DNA of 64,000 nt from Salegentibacter sp. 24. Lineage in GTDB: Bacteria > Bacteroidota > Bacteroidia > Flavobacteriales > Flavobacteriaceae. Both the position numbers and the translations under genes were made by a program. Of this stretch, positions 36,241 to 44,715 are shown in pieces (the stretch's first letter is position 1; each line of letters begins with the position of its first letter). The notes beneath the pieces are model-generated. The model was not told the origin of the DNA. It did not search any database and worked only from the letters and a program-made list of their open reading frames with translations. The stretch is from NCBI RefSeq assembly GCF_004362395.1, contig NZ_SNWE01000012.1:62001-126000 (forward strand), given 5' to 3'.

Positions 36241-37896
36241 TTAATCTTGGTATACCCTTACATAATCTATTTCCATGGCGGTTTGTTGAAAATCAGGGTC
36301 TATTTCTCCACCAAAAGTGCCGCCCATCGCTACATTCAGGATCAAGAAAAATGGTTTATGAAATGGTGTATTTTCTGAATTATCAAATACGTGGTAAATT
36401 TGATTGTCCACCGCGAAAATAATTTGTTCCTCAGTCCATTCTACTGTGTAATTATGGAATTCAGTCGCTGCATTTTCAACAATTGTCGATTCAGTTACAG
36501 CGTTACCACCAGCGTTTCCGGGATAGTGCAATGTACTGTGAACTACGTTTGGCTCATTACCTTTGTATTCCATAATATCGATCTCACCGGTTTCTGGCCA
36601 GCCCACATCTTCAAAATTGGAGCCCAGCATCCATATGGCGGGCCAGGTTCCACCTCCCTCAGTCAATTTAGCACGGACTTCAACCCTACCATATTGAAAT
36701 TCAAATTTATCCATCGTAGTAATTCTTGAAGAGGAATAGTCATATCCACTGGTTTCTTCAGCTATAAGATTAATGTTTAGTATTCCTTCTTCTATTACCG
36801 CATTTTCATCTGTGTAATACTGGGCTTCTTGATTTCCCCAGCCATTTTCACCATTTCCTATTTCGAAATTCCAGTTTTCATCACTTGGTATATCGCCTTG
36901 ATCAAATTCATCAGACCATATGAGTGTTTCAAATTGAGTTTCTAGTTCGGCTTGTTCTTCTTCACCTTCTTCTTCTTGAGATGTGGTGAATTTTAAATAC
37001 CAAGCCAAAGCGGGATCGGTTCCCGGTATTACCCTAACGTGCATTGTGGTAGGTGTAATATCGAGAACTTCGTAACTACTTGAACCAACATAATAGCTCA
37101 TAGTTCCACCATTGGCAATATTAATTACCGTTCCGGTAGTGGCATCTTCGGGTAATCCAGAGGTCGAAGGGGAAAGCGAAACATTAAAGTCACCTGTACC
37201 ATCGTATTCCAAGCATTGATCTTCCGCTCCACTTCCTCCAAAATCAGAAGTGTAAGCCACATTAATAAATGTTTGTCCGTTATTATTATAGTTGTATATA
37301 ATATTATCACTATCGTTTAAGCTAAAAGTAAGCTCATCGGTATAGAAACAAGAACTTACAGGAGCTCCTGCTTTCTCATAAGGAGCGGCTGCATAATAAA
37401 TAGGACTTGTAAACCCTTCTCCAGAGCTTGGCCCAACACCTAAATGACCAGGCTGGGAAGCCGCTACATACCATGTTTTTGAACTTCCACCCGTAAGCAG
37501 TTCTTTAGTTTCCGGATCGTTAAAATTACTAAAAACAGTAACTGTAGTGGTCATATTAGAAGAAGCCCCTCCAGTTCCTGATGCAACTACAGTTACTGTA
37601 TATTCGTTAACACCGTTCTCATTGAAACTATGGGTGGTCTCACCTGAGGCAGAAACTTCTTCAAAACCGTCGCCATAAATAAATTTATATGAAATGGCAT
37701 TATCGGCACTAACACTAAAATTCACCGTACCACTACCATCGCCATTAGGCATCTCGTCTGACTGCCCCACCACTTCGGTAATCACATTTAGGTTAGAAGG
37801 TGTTGTAATCTCGCCCATATCATAATCGTCGTTAGTACAAGCGCTAAAGAATATTAGCAAAAGTGCCGTAAGACTCGTTTTAATTATATTTTTCAT
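36241..37896 (-). CDS. Surface lipoprotein with PKD-like and GH16 laminarinase domains
   Basis: A 551-residue lipoprotein (LLLIFFSACTNDDYD, Cys about 20). A PKD-like domain (about 40-120, 'AISYKFIYGDGFEEVSASGE') is followed by a middle beta domain (about 130-300) and a C-terminal GH16 domain (about 320-551) with 'GEIDIMEYKGN' and 'TWPAIWMLGSNFEDVGWP'. Charged residues after the Cys (NDDYD) suit surface export of lipoproteins in this phylum. It is predicted to make the first endo-cuts in beta-1,3-glucan at the cell surface. Confidence 0.92.
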   Translation of the reverse strand: MKNIIKTSLTALLLIFFSACTNDDYDMGEITTPSNLNVITEVVGQSDEMPNGDGSGTVNFSVSADNAISYKFIYGDGFEEVSASGETTHSFNENGVNEYTVTVVASGTGGASSNMTTTVTVFSNFNDPETKELLTGGSSKTWYVAASQPGHLGVGPSSGEGFTSPIYYAAAPYEKAGAPVSSCFYTDELTFSLNDSDNIIYNYNNNGQTFINVAYTSDFGGSGAEDQCLEYDGTGDFNVSLSPSTSGLPEDATTGTVINIANGGTMSYYVGSSSYEVLDITPTTMHVRVIPGTDPALAWYLKFTTSQEEEGEEEQAELETQFETLIWSDEFDQGDIPSDENWNFEIGNGENGWGNQEAQYYTDENAVIEEGILNINLIAEETSGYDYSSSRITTMDKFEFQYGRVEVRAKLTEGGGTWPAIWMLGSNFEDVGWPETGEIDIMEYKGNEPNVVHSTLHYPGNAGGNAVTESTIVENAATEFHNYTVEWTEEQIIFAVDNQIYHVFDNSENTPFHKPFFLILNVAMGGTFGGEIDPDFQQTAMEIDYVRVYQD

Positions 37897-37907
37897 TTTT
37901 ATGCTTT

Positions 37908-39962
37908 TTAATTATGAAAGTAAACGTTGTTCACATATACATTAGCAGTTCCCGCAGGTAAGGCAGAGTATATCAGCTGACCGATATTGGACATGCCAGT
38001 GAGGTTTTCAAACTCTGACAATGGAATATCCAAACTCACCCATTGGTTTTGAGCAGGATTCTCTATTACAACTTCTGACTCAGAATCGTCGCCACCACCA
38101 AAAACTCCATCTGGACCCAGATTTACCAATTTCACTCTAAAAACTGTTGCATTATCAGTATAGAACTCAGTATGAAAGTGCGTCATATTCGAGACGTCAA
38201 TCGGGTTAGCAATTGCTTCAATGCCCACAAAATCTAAATTGAAATAATGTTTTGATAATCTTTCATCAAATTCTACTTCTTCATATTCTGAAACCGACCA
38301 GCTAGTTTTCCAAGTATCTATGGCAACATTCTCATCAAGATCACTAAAAAGCGAAACATATTCTGTTTGCGGATCACCAATCCTTACCTGATCAAAATAA
38401 AAGCTGCTTCCTTGACCCGGGCTGTTAAAATCATAGAAAACAATCAACCTGTCATAACCTATGTTTTGATCAAAAGATTCAAAAGTGCTTAAATCGAAAG
38501 TAAGTTCTTCCCATTCGTTTGCAAGGGTGGTATTTTGAATAACTTCAACAAAAACTGATGGATTTCCGTTGGCATCTGGGGCAGAATCTGAATCCTCAAA
38601 TTTCAGTAAAATAGGTACTCCAGCTTCTGGCGACCAGGTTTCCATTGTTACAGTTGTTCCATTTTCAAAATTCAACTCCTGGTCGAGATTTAAGGAGACT
38701 CCTGCCCAAACTTCAGAACCATCGCCTTTTTCAAGTTCGGTTACTTTGGGACTGGTATTTATTCCACTTACATCAGGATTATCTATTACCGTTGCTCCTG
38801 CTCCACCAAATCCGCTCCAGGAGTAACTAATGTTCTCAGATTCAAATGTTAATGGCAGTTTTACAAGTTCTAAACGGGTTGTTTTAATATTATCAAAATA
38901 ATAAGTTTCCCCTGTTCCTGGAATATTAAAATTAAAAAACAAGGCAATTCTTCCGTAATCAACAGCGGGATCAATTGCATTCATATCAAATACTAAAGTC
39001 TCCCAACCTTCATCTACTGTGGTTGTGGCAATATCTTCAACAAAAATATCGGCATTTTCAAGATTCTCAATCTTTAATAAAATCTCTGTTCCAGCCTCAG
39101 GGGACCAAATATCCACGCTAATATAACGTTCGCTAGAAAAATCTATGGGCTCATCCAGTGCGATGGTAGTGCCTGCCCAGGATTCCGAATTTTCTGGTTT
39201 CGTGTAAGATGCCACTTTTTCGCTATTATTTACTTCGGATGGATCTGGATTATCTACTATTGGAGCACCAACTCCCTGACCACCACCAAAATTGGTGAAC
39301 GTGTAATTAAGAGTTTCCGATTCAAAGGTTATAGGAAGAAAAAGAGGATCAGTAATGATTACTTGCTCAACAATCTCAGTCGTTGCTTGACCACCACTTA
39401 AGGCAACAACGCGAACATCGTAAGTCCCAACATTGCTATAAGTATAAGAAACAGTTTCTCCCGGCATTAACAAGGTAGGTTCTTCCTCTTGATTTTCTCC
39501 AAAATAAACCTCGAACATCGCAGCATTTGTAGCACTGGCTGAAACTGTCACCAAATAATTATTGTCGGCATCCTTTACAATTTCGGTCTCCAGATCTTCT
39601 GGAGCTAAAAAAGAAACGGTTAAGGGTTGAATTCCAGTAGCAGATTTTCCATTAATGTTAGACCCTGTTATTTCAACTTCATATTCGCCTTCTGCATAAA
39701 TATGTTCAACGGATTCTCCAACCTGAATTGCTTCAGTCGGTGCAGTGCCATCACCAAAATCTACCGTGTATAAAGCAGCGCCCTCACCGGTTGGGGTAAT
39801 TTCTACTAACCCAGAGTTATCCTGGGTAATTTGAAAAGTTGCTCCCAAATTTGCCGGTGCCTGAATTTGCTCAAGATTCACCAATTCGTTCTCGTCTGTT
39901 TCACAACTCACAAAAGGAATTGTGCACAAGAATGCAAAAATTAATTTATAGTATTTTTTCAT
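37908..39962 (-). CDS. Surface glycan-binding lipoprotein with PKD and repeated CBM-like domains
   Basis: A 684-residue lipoprotein (FLCTIPFVSCETDENE, Cys about 20). Two PKD-like domains (about 35-120 and 120-205; 'YTVDFGDGTAPTEAIQVG') precede two clearly homologous blocks of about 150 residues starting 'LPITFESETLNYTF' and 'LPLTFESENISYSW', each ending 'ETYYFDNI' or 'SSFYFDQV', and a third divergent block to the end. The location after susD is that of SusE/F-like binding proteins. Binding of laminarin is inferred from the locus. Confidence 0.85.
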   Translation of the reverse strand: MKKYYKLIFAFLCTIPFVSCETDENELVNLEQIQAPANLGATFQITQDNSGLVEITPTGEGAALYTVDFGDGTAPTEAIQVGESVEHIYAEGEYEVEITGSNINGKSATGIQPLTVSFLAPEDLETEIVKDADNNYLVTVSASATNAAMFEVYFGENQEEEPTLLMPGETVSYTYSNVGTYDVRVVALSGGQATTEIVEQVIITDPLFLPITFESETLNYTFTNFGGGQGVGAPIVDNPDPSEVNNSEKVASYTKPENSESWAGTTIALDEPIDFSSERYISVDIWSPEAGTEILLKIENLENADIFVEDIATTTVDEGWETLVFDMNAIDPAVDYGRIALFFNFNIPGTGETYYFDNIKTTRLELVKLPLTFESENISYSWSGFGGAGATVIDNPDVSGINTSPKVTELEKGDGSEVWAGVSLNLDQELNFENGTTVTMETWSPEAGVPILLKFEDSDSAPDANGNPSVFVEVIQNTTLANEWEELTFDLSTFESFDQNIGYDRLIVFYDFNSPGQGSSFYFDQVRIGDPQTEYVSLFSDLDENVAIDTWKTSWSVSEYEEVEFDERLSKHYFNLDFVGIEAIANPIDVSNMTHFHTEFYTDNATVFRVKLVNLGPDGVFGGGDDSESEVVIENPAQNQWVSLDIPLSEFENLTGMSNIGQLIYSALPAGTANVYVNNVYFHN

Positions 39963-39973
39963 AATTCTAATTT

Positions 39974-41440
39974 TTAGTATCCAGGATTTTGCTCCCAGTT
40001 ACCCTGGGAAAATTCTATTTCTTCTAATGGAATTGGGAAAACCTCATTTTTTCCCGCGGTAAATCCTTCAATATTTTCAGCCGCTCTGCCAGTCCTTACT
40101 AAATCGAAAAAACGGTGACCTTCGCCTACTAATTCCTTTCTTCTTTCTTCGTAGATAATCTCGGTAAGGGCATTTCCTGAAGCCTCTACTGGCTCCAATC
40201 CTGCTCTGTCAAGAACTTCATTAAGATAAGTTCTGGCCTGGCTATCATCAATTCCACCACGATTTAGTGCTTCGGCTGCCATTAATAATACATCGGCAAA
40301 TCGAATTGCACGATAATTATTTGGTTGAGTAAGATTGGCATCACCGACATTATCATTTTTACGCGGAAGATATTTGCGGTTAAAATAACCGGTGTGTTTA
40401 TAACCTTCAGCATATGTTGCACCGGTTTCTTCTGCCCAGGCCTCAATATCTAAAACAGAAAGATCTCTTCTTATATCGTTCTCATCAAAAATATCATAAG
40501 TTTCCTGAGTTGGAAGATTAAAGCTGAAACCAGGTTCAAAAACAGGTCCTGAATAGTTCCTAATCCCCTGAAATCCTACGGCAACATTTCCTTCACTACA
40601 CTGTAAACATCCAAAACCCGCACCTTCTTCTCCAGTATATTGTACTTCGAAAACCGATTCAATACTATTTTCGCCTTCCTGTAGAAAAAGCGTATCAAAA
40701 TCAGTTAATGCATAAGGTCCATTGTTTATTAATTCAATTAGTACATCTGCAGCCTGATCAAATTCTTCCTGATATAAATGTGCTTTTCCAAGTAAAGCCA
40801 TCGCTGCACCTTTGGTGGCACGACCTACTTGTGGTGCGGTATAATCTAAGTTTTCTATAGCGAATTGTAGATCGTTTTCAATTTGTGTATAAACCTGGTC
40901 TACGGGCGCTCGTGGTACTGAATTTTCATCACCTAAAATAAAACGTTCGTCACCTTCTTTTATGGGAATGGGTCCAAACCACTTTAATAATTCAAAAGTG
41001 AAATATGCACGTAAAAACCGGGCCTCAGCAATAATTGTTTCACGACCCTCAAAATCGGTCTTATCTTGATACTCCAGAATGTAATTGGCACGCTGTATAC
41101 CAGCAAAATTCCAATCCCAAACATCGTCCAGGTTATCGTTTACCGGAGTATGCGTCATTTCGTCTATTTGCTGAAAACCAATTACATCATTGGCGCTTTC
41201 ACCTCCGCTGACCGTATTATCTGAAGCGATTTCACCCAATAATACATTTACGTATGTAGATTGGAGAATATCGTATACCCCAATAAGTGCGTTATAATAA
41301 TCTTCTTCAGAATTGAAATAGTTTTCCGAATCTATATTATACTCTTCGGTTTTATCCAGATAATCTTCGGTACATCCAAAGCTGAAAGCTACAAGGAGTA
41401 ACAGAAGCATTTTATTGAATATGTTATTATATCTCTTCAT
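39974..41440 (-). CDS. SusD/RagB family nutrient-binding lipoprotein (laminarin PUL)
   Basis: A 488-residue outer-membrane lipoprotein (LLLVAFSFGCTEDYLD). TPR-like helices carry 'NYILEYQDKTDFEGRETIIAEARFLRAYFTFELLKWFGPIPI', split here by the usual conserved blocks. The C-terminal end includes 'IIYEERRKELVGEGHRFFDLVRTGRA' and 'FPIPLEEI'. It binds the substrate on top of the SusC barrel encoded just upstream (11-base gap). Confidence 0.96.
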   Translation of the reverse strand: MKRYNNIFNKMLLLLLVAFSFGCTEDYLDKTEEYNIDSENYFNSEEDYYNALIGVYDILQSTYVNVLLGEIASDNTVSGGESANDVIGFQQIDEMTHTPVNDNLDDVWDWNFAGIQRANYILEYQDKTDFEGRETIIAEARFLRAYFTFELLKWFGPIPIKEGDERFILGDENSVPRAPVDQVYTQIENDLQFAIENLDYTAPQVGRATKGAAMALLGKAHLYQEEFDQAADVLIELINNGPYALTDFDTLFLQEGENSIESVFEVQYTGEEGAGFGCLQCSEGNVAVGFQGIRNYSGPVFEPGFSFNLPTQETYDIFDENDIRRDLSVLDIEAWAEETGATYAEGYKHTGYFNRKYLPRKNDNVGDANLTQPNNYRAIRFADVLLMAAEALNRGGIDDSQARTYLNEVLDRAGLEPVEASGNALTEIIYEERRKELVGEGHRFFDLVRTGRAAENIEGFTAGKNEVFPIPLEEIEFSQGNWEQNPGY

Positions 41441-41451
41441 TGTGCGATTTT

Positions 41452-44400
41452 TTAAAAGTTAAGGTTTAATCCAGCAAGGAAAATTCTTGGTACGGGATAA
41501 AACCCATAGTCAATTCCACCACCTATGGCTTCCCCTGTAGAGGCCGCGGGGTCAAAACCCTTGTAATTCGTAAAAGTGTATAGGTTTTGTACCGAGGTGT
41601 AAATTCTTAAACGGCTAATGCCTGTTTTCTCCAGAAACGATTTTGGCAGACTATATCCCAATTGGACATTCTGGATTCTGGCATAGGAAGCATCTTCTAC
41701 ATAAAAATCAGAAAAAACCACATTGGAAGTTGCACCTGTAGTTAAACGCGGTACCTCTGTGCTGGTCCCGGGACCGGTCCATCTTTCTAAATAATAAGCG
41801 TGACGGTTGACATTTGGCTGGTTACGCTCATAATTTCTAACCATATCTTTCCCTAGAGATGCGTAGGTATATGCAGTGAAATCGAAATTTTTATAATTGA
41901 AATTTAAATTTACACCCATTGTGGCACCCGGTATAGGATCTCCAATATAAGTACGGTCGTCAGTATTAATTACTCCATCACCATTAATATCCTCAAAACG
42001 TATATCACCCGGAGAAGCTACCGCGCCTAAAGATTCCTGAGAAGGATGAGCATCTACCTCCTCTTGATTTTGGAAAATGCCATTGGTTCTGTAGCCGTAG
42101 AAATAACCAATTGGAAACCCTTCCTCGAAACGTGCAGGTTGTGGTTGCCCTACTCCAAACTGGCCGCCAGGAAGAAAGTCGGTTCCATTGACCTGAGTAA
42201 CTTCGTTTCGAAGGAAAGTAGCATTATAACCAATTCCAAAGCTAATATCCTCTCCAATATTTTGCTTATAATTTATTGCAAATTCCACCCCTTCATTTCG
42301 AGTAGTTCCCGCGTTTATAGTTGGTGCACCAGAACCTGGGGCTCCGCCACCAAAAATTCCAGATACCGGAATCCCGGCAACCAAAAGATCGTTACGATCT
42401 TCCCTAAATACATCAACGGTTATATCAAGTTTGTTATTAAAAAGTCTAAGGTCCAAACCAATATTAGTTTTCTCAGCTTCTTCCCAGCCTGAGGCTGGAT
42501 TGGCAATTCGGCCTAAGGCAGTACCATTTATCAAATTTCCACCTAACACATAAGTGGCTTCTCCATTTAGTAAAGACCGGTAAAACTCCGCGCCACCAGC
42601 TTCATCGTTACCAAGAATACCATAACTCCCCCTTAATTTAAGGAATGAAACCACATCAGAATCCTCCAAGAAATTTTCTTCGGAAAGAATCCAACCCGCA
42701 GTAGCAGAAGGAAAATAGCCCACCCGATTCTCTGGACCAAACCTGGTTGAAGCATCTCTACGAAGCATTCCTGAAACCAGATATTTTCCTTTGTAATCGT
42801 ACTGCAACCTTCCGAAGAATGATAATTTTCTAATATCATATTTGTACGCACTGTTATTCAACCCATCATTAGTTCCAGTAGTTAAGCTTATATCTGCAAA
42901 ATCCCAGGAATTGTTTGGAACATCGTAACCAGTAGCATAAAGACCATCTCCCCATTCGCGAATTACGGTCATACCAGCAGTTCCTGTTAAGTGATGTGTA
43001 TCAGCAAACGTGTTTTCATAAGTACCAAAAAGGTCGTATGTGTAAGAATTATCATTAATTCGGTTTTGGTTTACCATGCTGCGAACACTATTAAAAACCT
43101 TCCCGGGACCATAATCTATAATGGGTGAAAAATCCTTCCCTTTAGAATTTGATAAACTGTATCCGATCCTGGAAGTAAAGGTTAGTTCTTCTATCGGCGT
43201 ATAATCTAAACTAAATGAGCCATTAAATTTATTAAGGTTATAATCGTTAAATGTATTCTCAATTTGTGAAAGTGGATTTATAATTTCGTTCCCCAATATC
43301 CCGTCAAGATCCTCCTGATCTAAAGCGAAAGTAGGCGGGATGTTTAGTGCATTAAAAAGAACCGAGCCCAGACCATTTTCGTTAATAGACCTTCTGTTTA
43401 AACTTGTATAAATAGAATTGGCAGTAAACTTAAATTCATCTGAAATATCAACTCCAATGTTGAACCTGACTGTGCTTCTTTGAAAATCAGATTTTTCAGC
43501 ACCAATAATTCCTTCCTGATCAAGATGCGACGCTCCAAAGGAATAAGTTACTTTTTCGGAACCTCCACTAAGGGAAAGGTTATGGCTCATAATTGGGGAA
43601 GTATCAAAGACAGCGTCTTGGAAATTTGTCCCACGACCTAATTCACTAACATCCGGAAAAGGTAACTGCTGTCCATTGTTAGCGTAGCTTTCATTCAAAA
43701 GCAAGGCATATTCAGTTGCATTTAGTAACGGAAGTTTTCTTGAGGTTTCCTGTATTCCTACGTAAGTGTCGTAACGAACGGTAGGCGCTGTATTTCTTTT
43801 ACCAGATTTTGTAGTCACTAAAACTACGCCATTTGCACCGGCAATTCCATATATTGCAGCCTGGGCATCCTTAAGGACAGAAATAGATTCAATTGCATTA
43901 GGGTTTAGGGTACTTAAGTCCCCTTTATAACCATCAATAAGAACAAGCGGTCCGTTCACACTATTGGAAGCGATACCACGAATGTTTATATTAATTCCAG
44001 CTCCGGGGGCTCCCGATGTAGAAGTTACATTTACCCCTGCAGCGGTACCTTGTAAAGCCTGCTCTACTTTAATCGGGTTAAGTTCTTCTATGGTTTCATT
44101 TGAAACAACCGAAACAGCCCCGGTAATATCTTTTCGTTTTTGCGTTCCATAACCAATCACCACTACTTCCTCTAAGGCCTCAGAATCTGGTTCTAAAGAA
44201 ACGTCTATAACTTCCTGATTTTCTTGAATTGTAATTTCCTGTGGAAGAAAACCCACATAAGAATAAACCAAAACATCTCCTACCGAAACATCATCAATTA
44301 TGTAATTACCGTCAAAATCGGTAACAACTCCGTTAGAAGTATTCTTTACGATAATATTCACTCCTGGAAGTGGGAGCTCTGTATCAGCTTCCACGACCGT

Positions 44401-44475
44401 TCCCGAAATCGAGGTTTGTGCTTGCAGGGAAAAGGTTCCTATGCAAAACAAAATTAGTACTAGTATTCTATTCAT
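41452..44475 (-). CDS. SusC/RagA family TonB-dependent transporter (laminarin PUL)
   Basis: About 1007 residues. Signal peptide (ILVLILFCIGTFSLQAQ) is followed by a carboxypeptidase-D-like regulatory domain ('GTVVEADTELPLPGVNIIVK'), the plug with 'VVIGYGTQKRKDITGAVSVV' and 'LVLIDGYKG', and a beta-barrel ending in Phe ('IFLAGLNLNF'). It imports laminari-oligosaccharides using TonB energy. The start at ATG 44475 is chosen over an upstream in-frame ATG because the signal peptide begins there. It is the first structural gene of the PUL. Confidence 0.96.
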   Translation of the reverse strand: MNRILVLILFCIGTFSLQAQTSISGTVVEADTELPLPGVNIIVKNTSNGVVTDFDGNYIIDDVSVGDVLVYSYVGFLPQEITIQENQEVIDVSLEPDSEALEEVVVIGYGTQKRKDITGAVSVVSNETIEELNPIKVEQALQGTAAGVNVTSTSGAPGAGININIRGIASNSVNGPLVLIDGYKGDLSTLNPNAIESISVLKDAQAAIYGIAGANGVVLVTTKSGKRNTAPTVRYDTYVGIQETSRKLPLLNATEYALLLNESYANNGQQLPFPDVSELGRGTNFQDAVFDTSPIMSHNLSLSGGSEKVTYSFGASHLDQEGIIGAEKSDFQRSTVRFNIGVDISDEFKFTANSIYTSLNRRSINENGLGSVLFNALNIPPTFALDQEDLDGILGNEIINPLSQIENTFNDYNLNKFNGSFSLDYTPIEELTFTSRIGYSLSNSKGKDFSPIIDYGPGKVFNSVRSMVNQNRINDNSYTYDLFGTYENTFADTHHLTGTAGMTVIREWGDGLYATGYDVPNNSWDFADISLTTGTNDGLNNSAYKYDIRKLSFFGRLQYDYKGKYLVSGMLRRDASTRFGPENRVGYFPSATAGWILSEENFLEDSDVVSFLKLRGSYGILGNDEAGGAEFYRSLLNGEATYVLGGNLINGTALGRIANPASGWEEAEKTNIGLDLRLFNNKLDITVDVFREDRNDLLVAGIPVSGIFGGGAPGSGAPTINAGTTRNEGVEFAINYKQNIGEDISFGIGYNATFLRNEVTQVNGTDFLPGGQFGVGQPQPARFEEGFPIGYFYGYRTNGIFQNQEEVDAHPSQESLGAVASPGDIRFEDINGDGVINTDDRTYIGDPIPGATMGVNLNFNYKNFDFTAYTYASLGKDMVRNYERNQPNVNRHAYYLERWTGPGTSTEVPRLTTGATSNVVFSDFYVEDASYARIQNVQLGYSLPKSFLEKTGISRLRIYTSVQNLYTFTNYKGFDPAASTGEAIGGGIDYGFYPVPRIFLAGLNLNF

Positions 44476-44500
44476 TTGTTGAGATTTTAATTCGGAAATC

Positions 44501-44563
44501 AATGTATTAAGAATGTATTAACAGCAGTAATAAATCACCCTTACAAAAAGTATACACAGTATA
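44501..44563. promoter_or_regulatory. Candidate operator region upstream of the laminarin susC
   Basis: Two direct copies of AATGTATTAA (44501-44510 and 44512-44521) are spaced exactly 11 bp, one helical turn. Forty bases further upstream of susC is the inverted repeat TATAC-ACA-GTATA (44551-44563). Both lie between susC and the regulator gene and are candidate sites for that regulator. Confidence 0.5.
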
Positions 44564-44715
44564 AAAAGGGGACTTTTTTTAGGAAATATACATTTGAAAC
44601 CTACTGAAATCGAAGAAAAAACCGCTTAAAATAATTTCGCGAAAAGTCTTGATTAATTGTCAGTTAACCTAAATGTTGTGGTAATGTTGAGGAAAGAAAC
44701 CAATATGTTAAGGCC

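Noticed and set aside
33074-37896. T9SS C-terminal sorting domains on the GH16 and GH3 enzymes
   Set aside because: None of the enzymes carries a C-terminal extension after the catalytic or FnIII-like domain, so export is by signal peptide or lipoprotein route.
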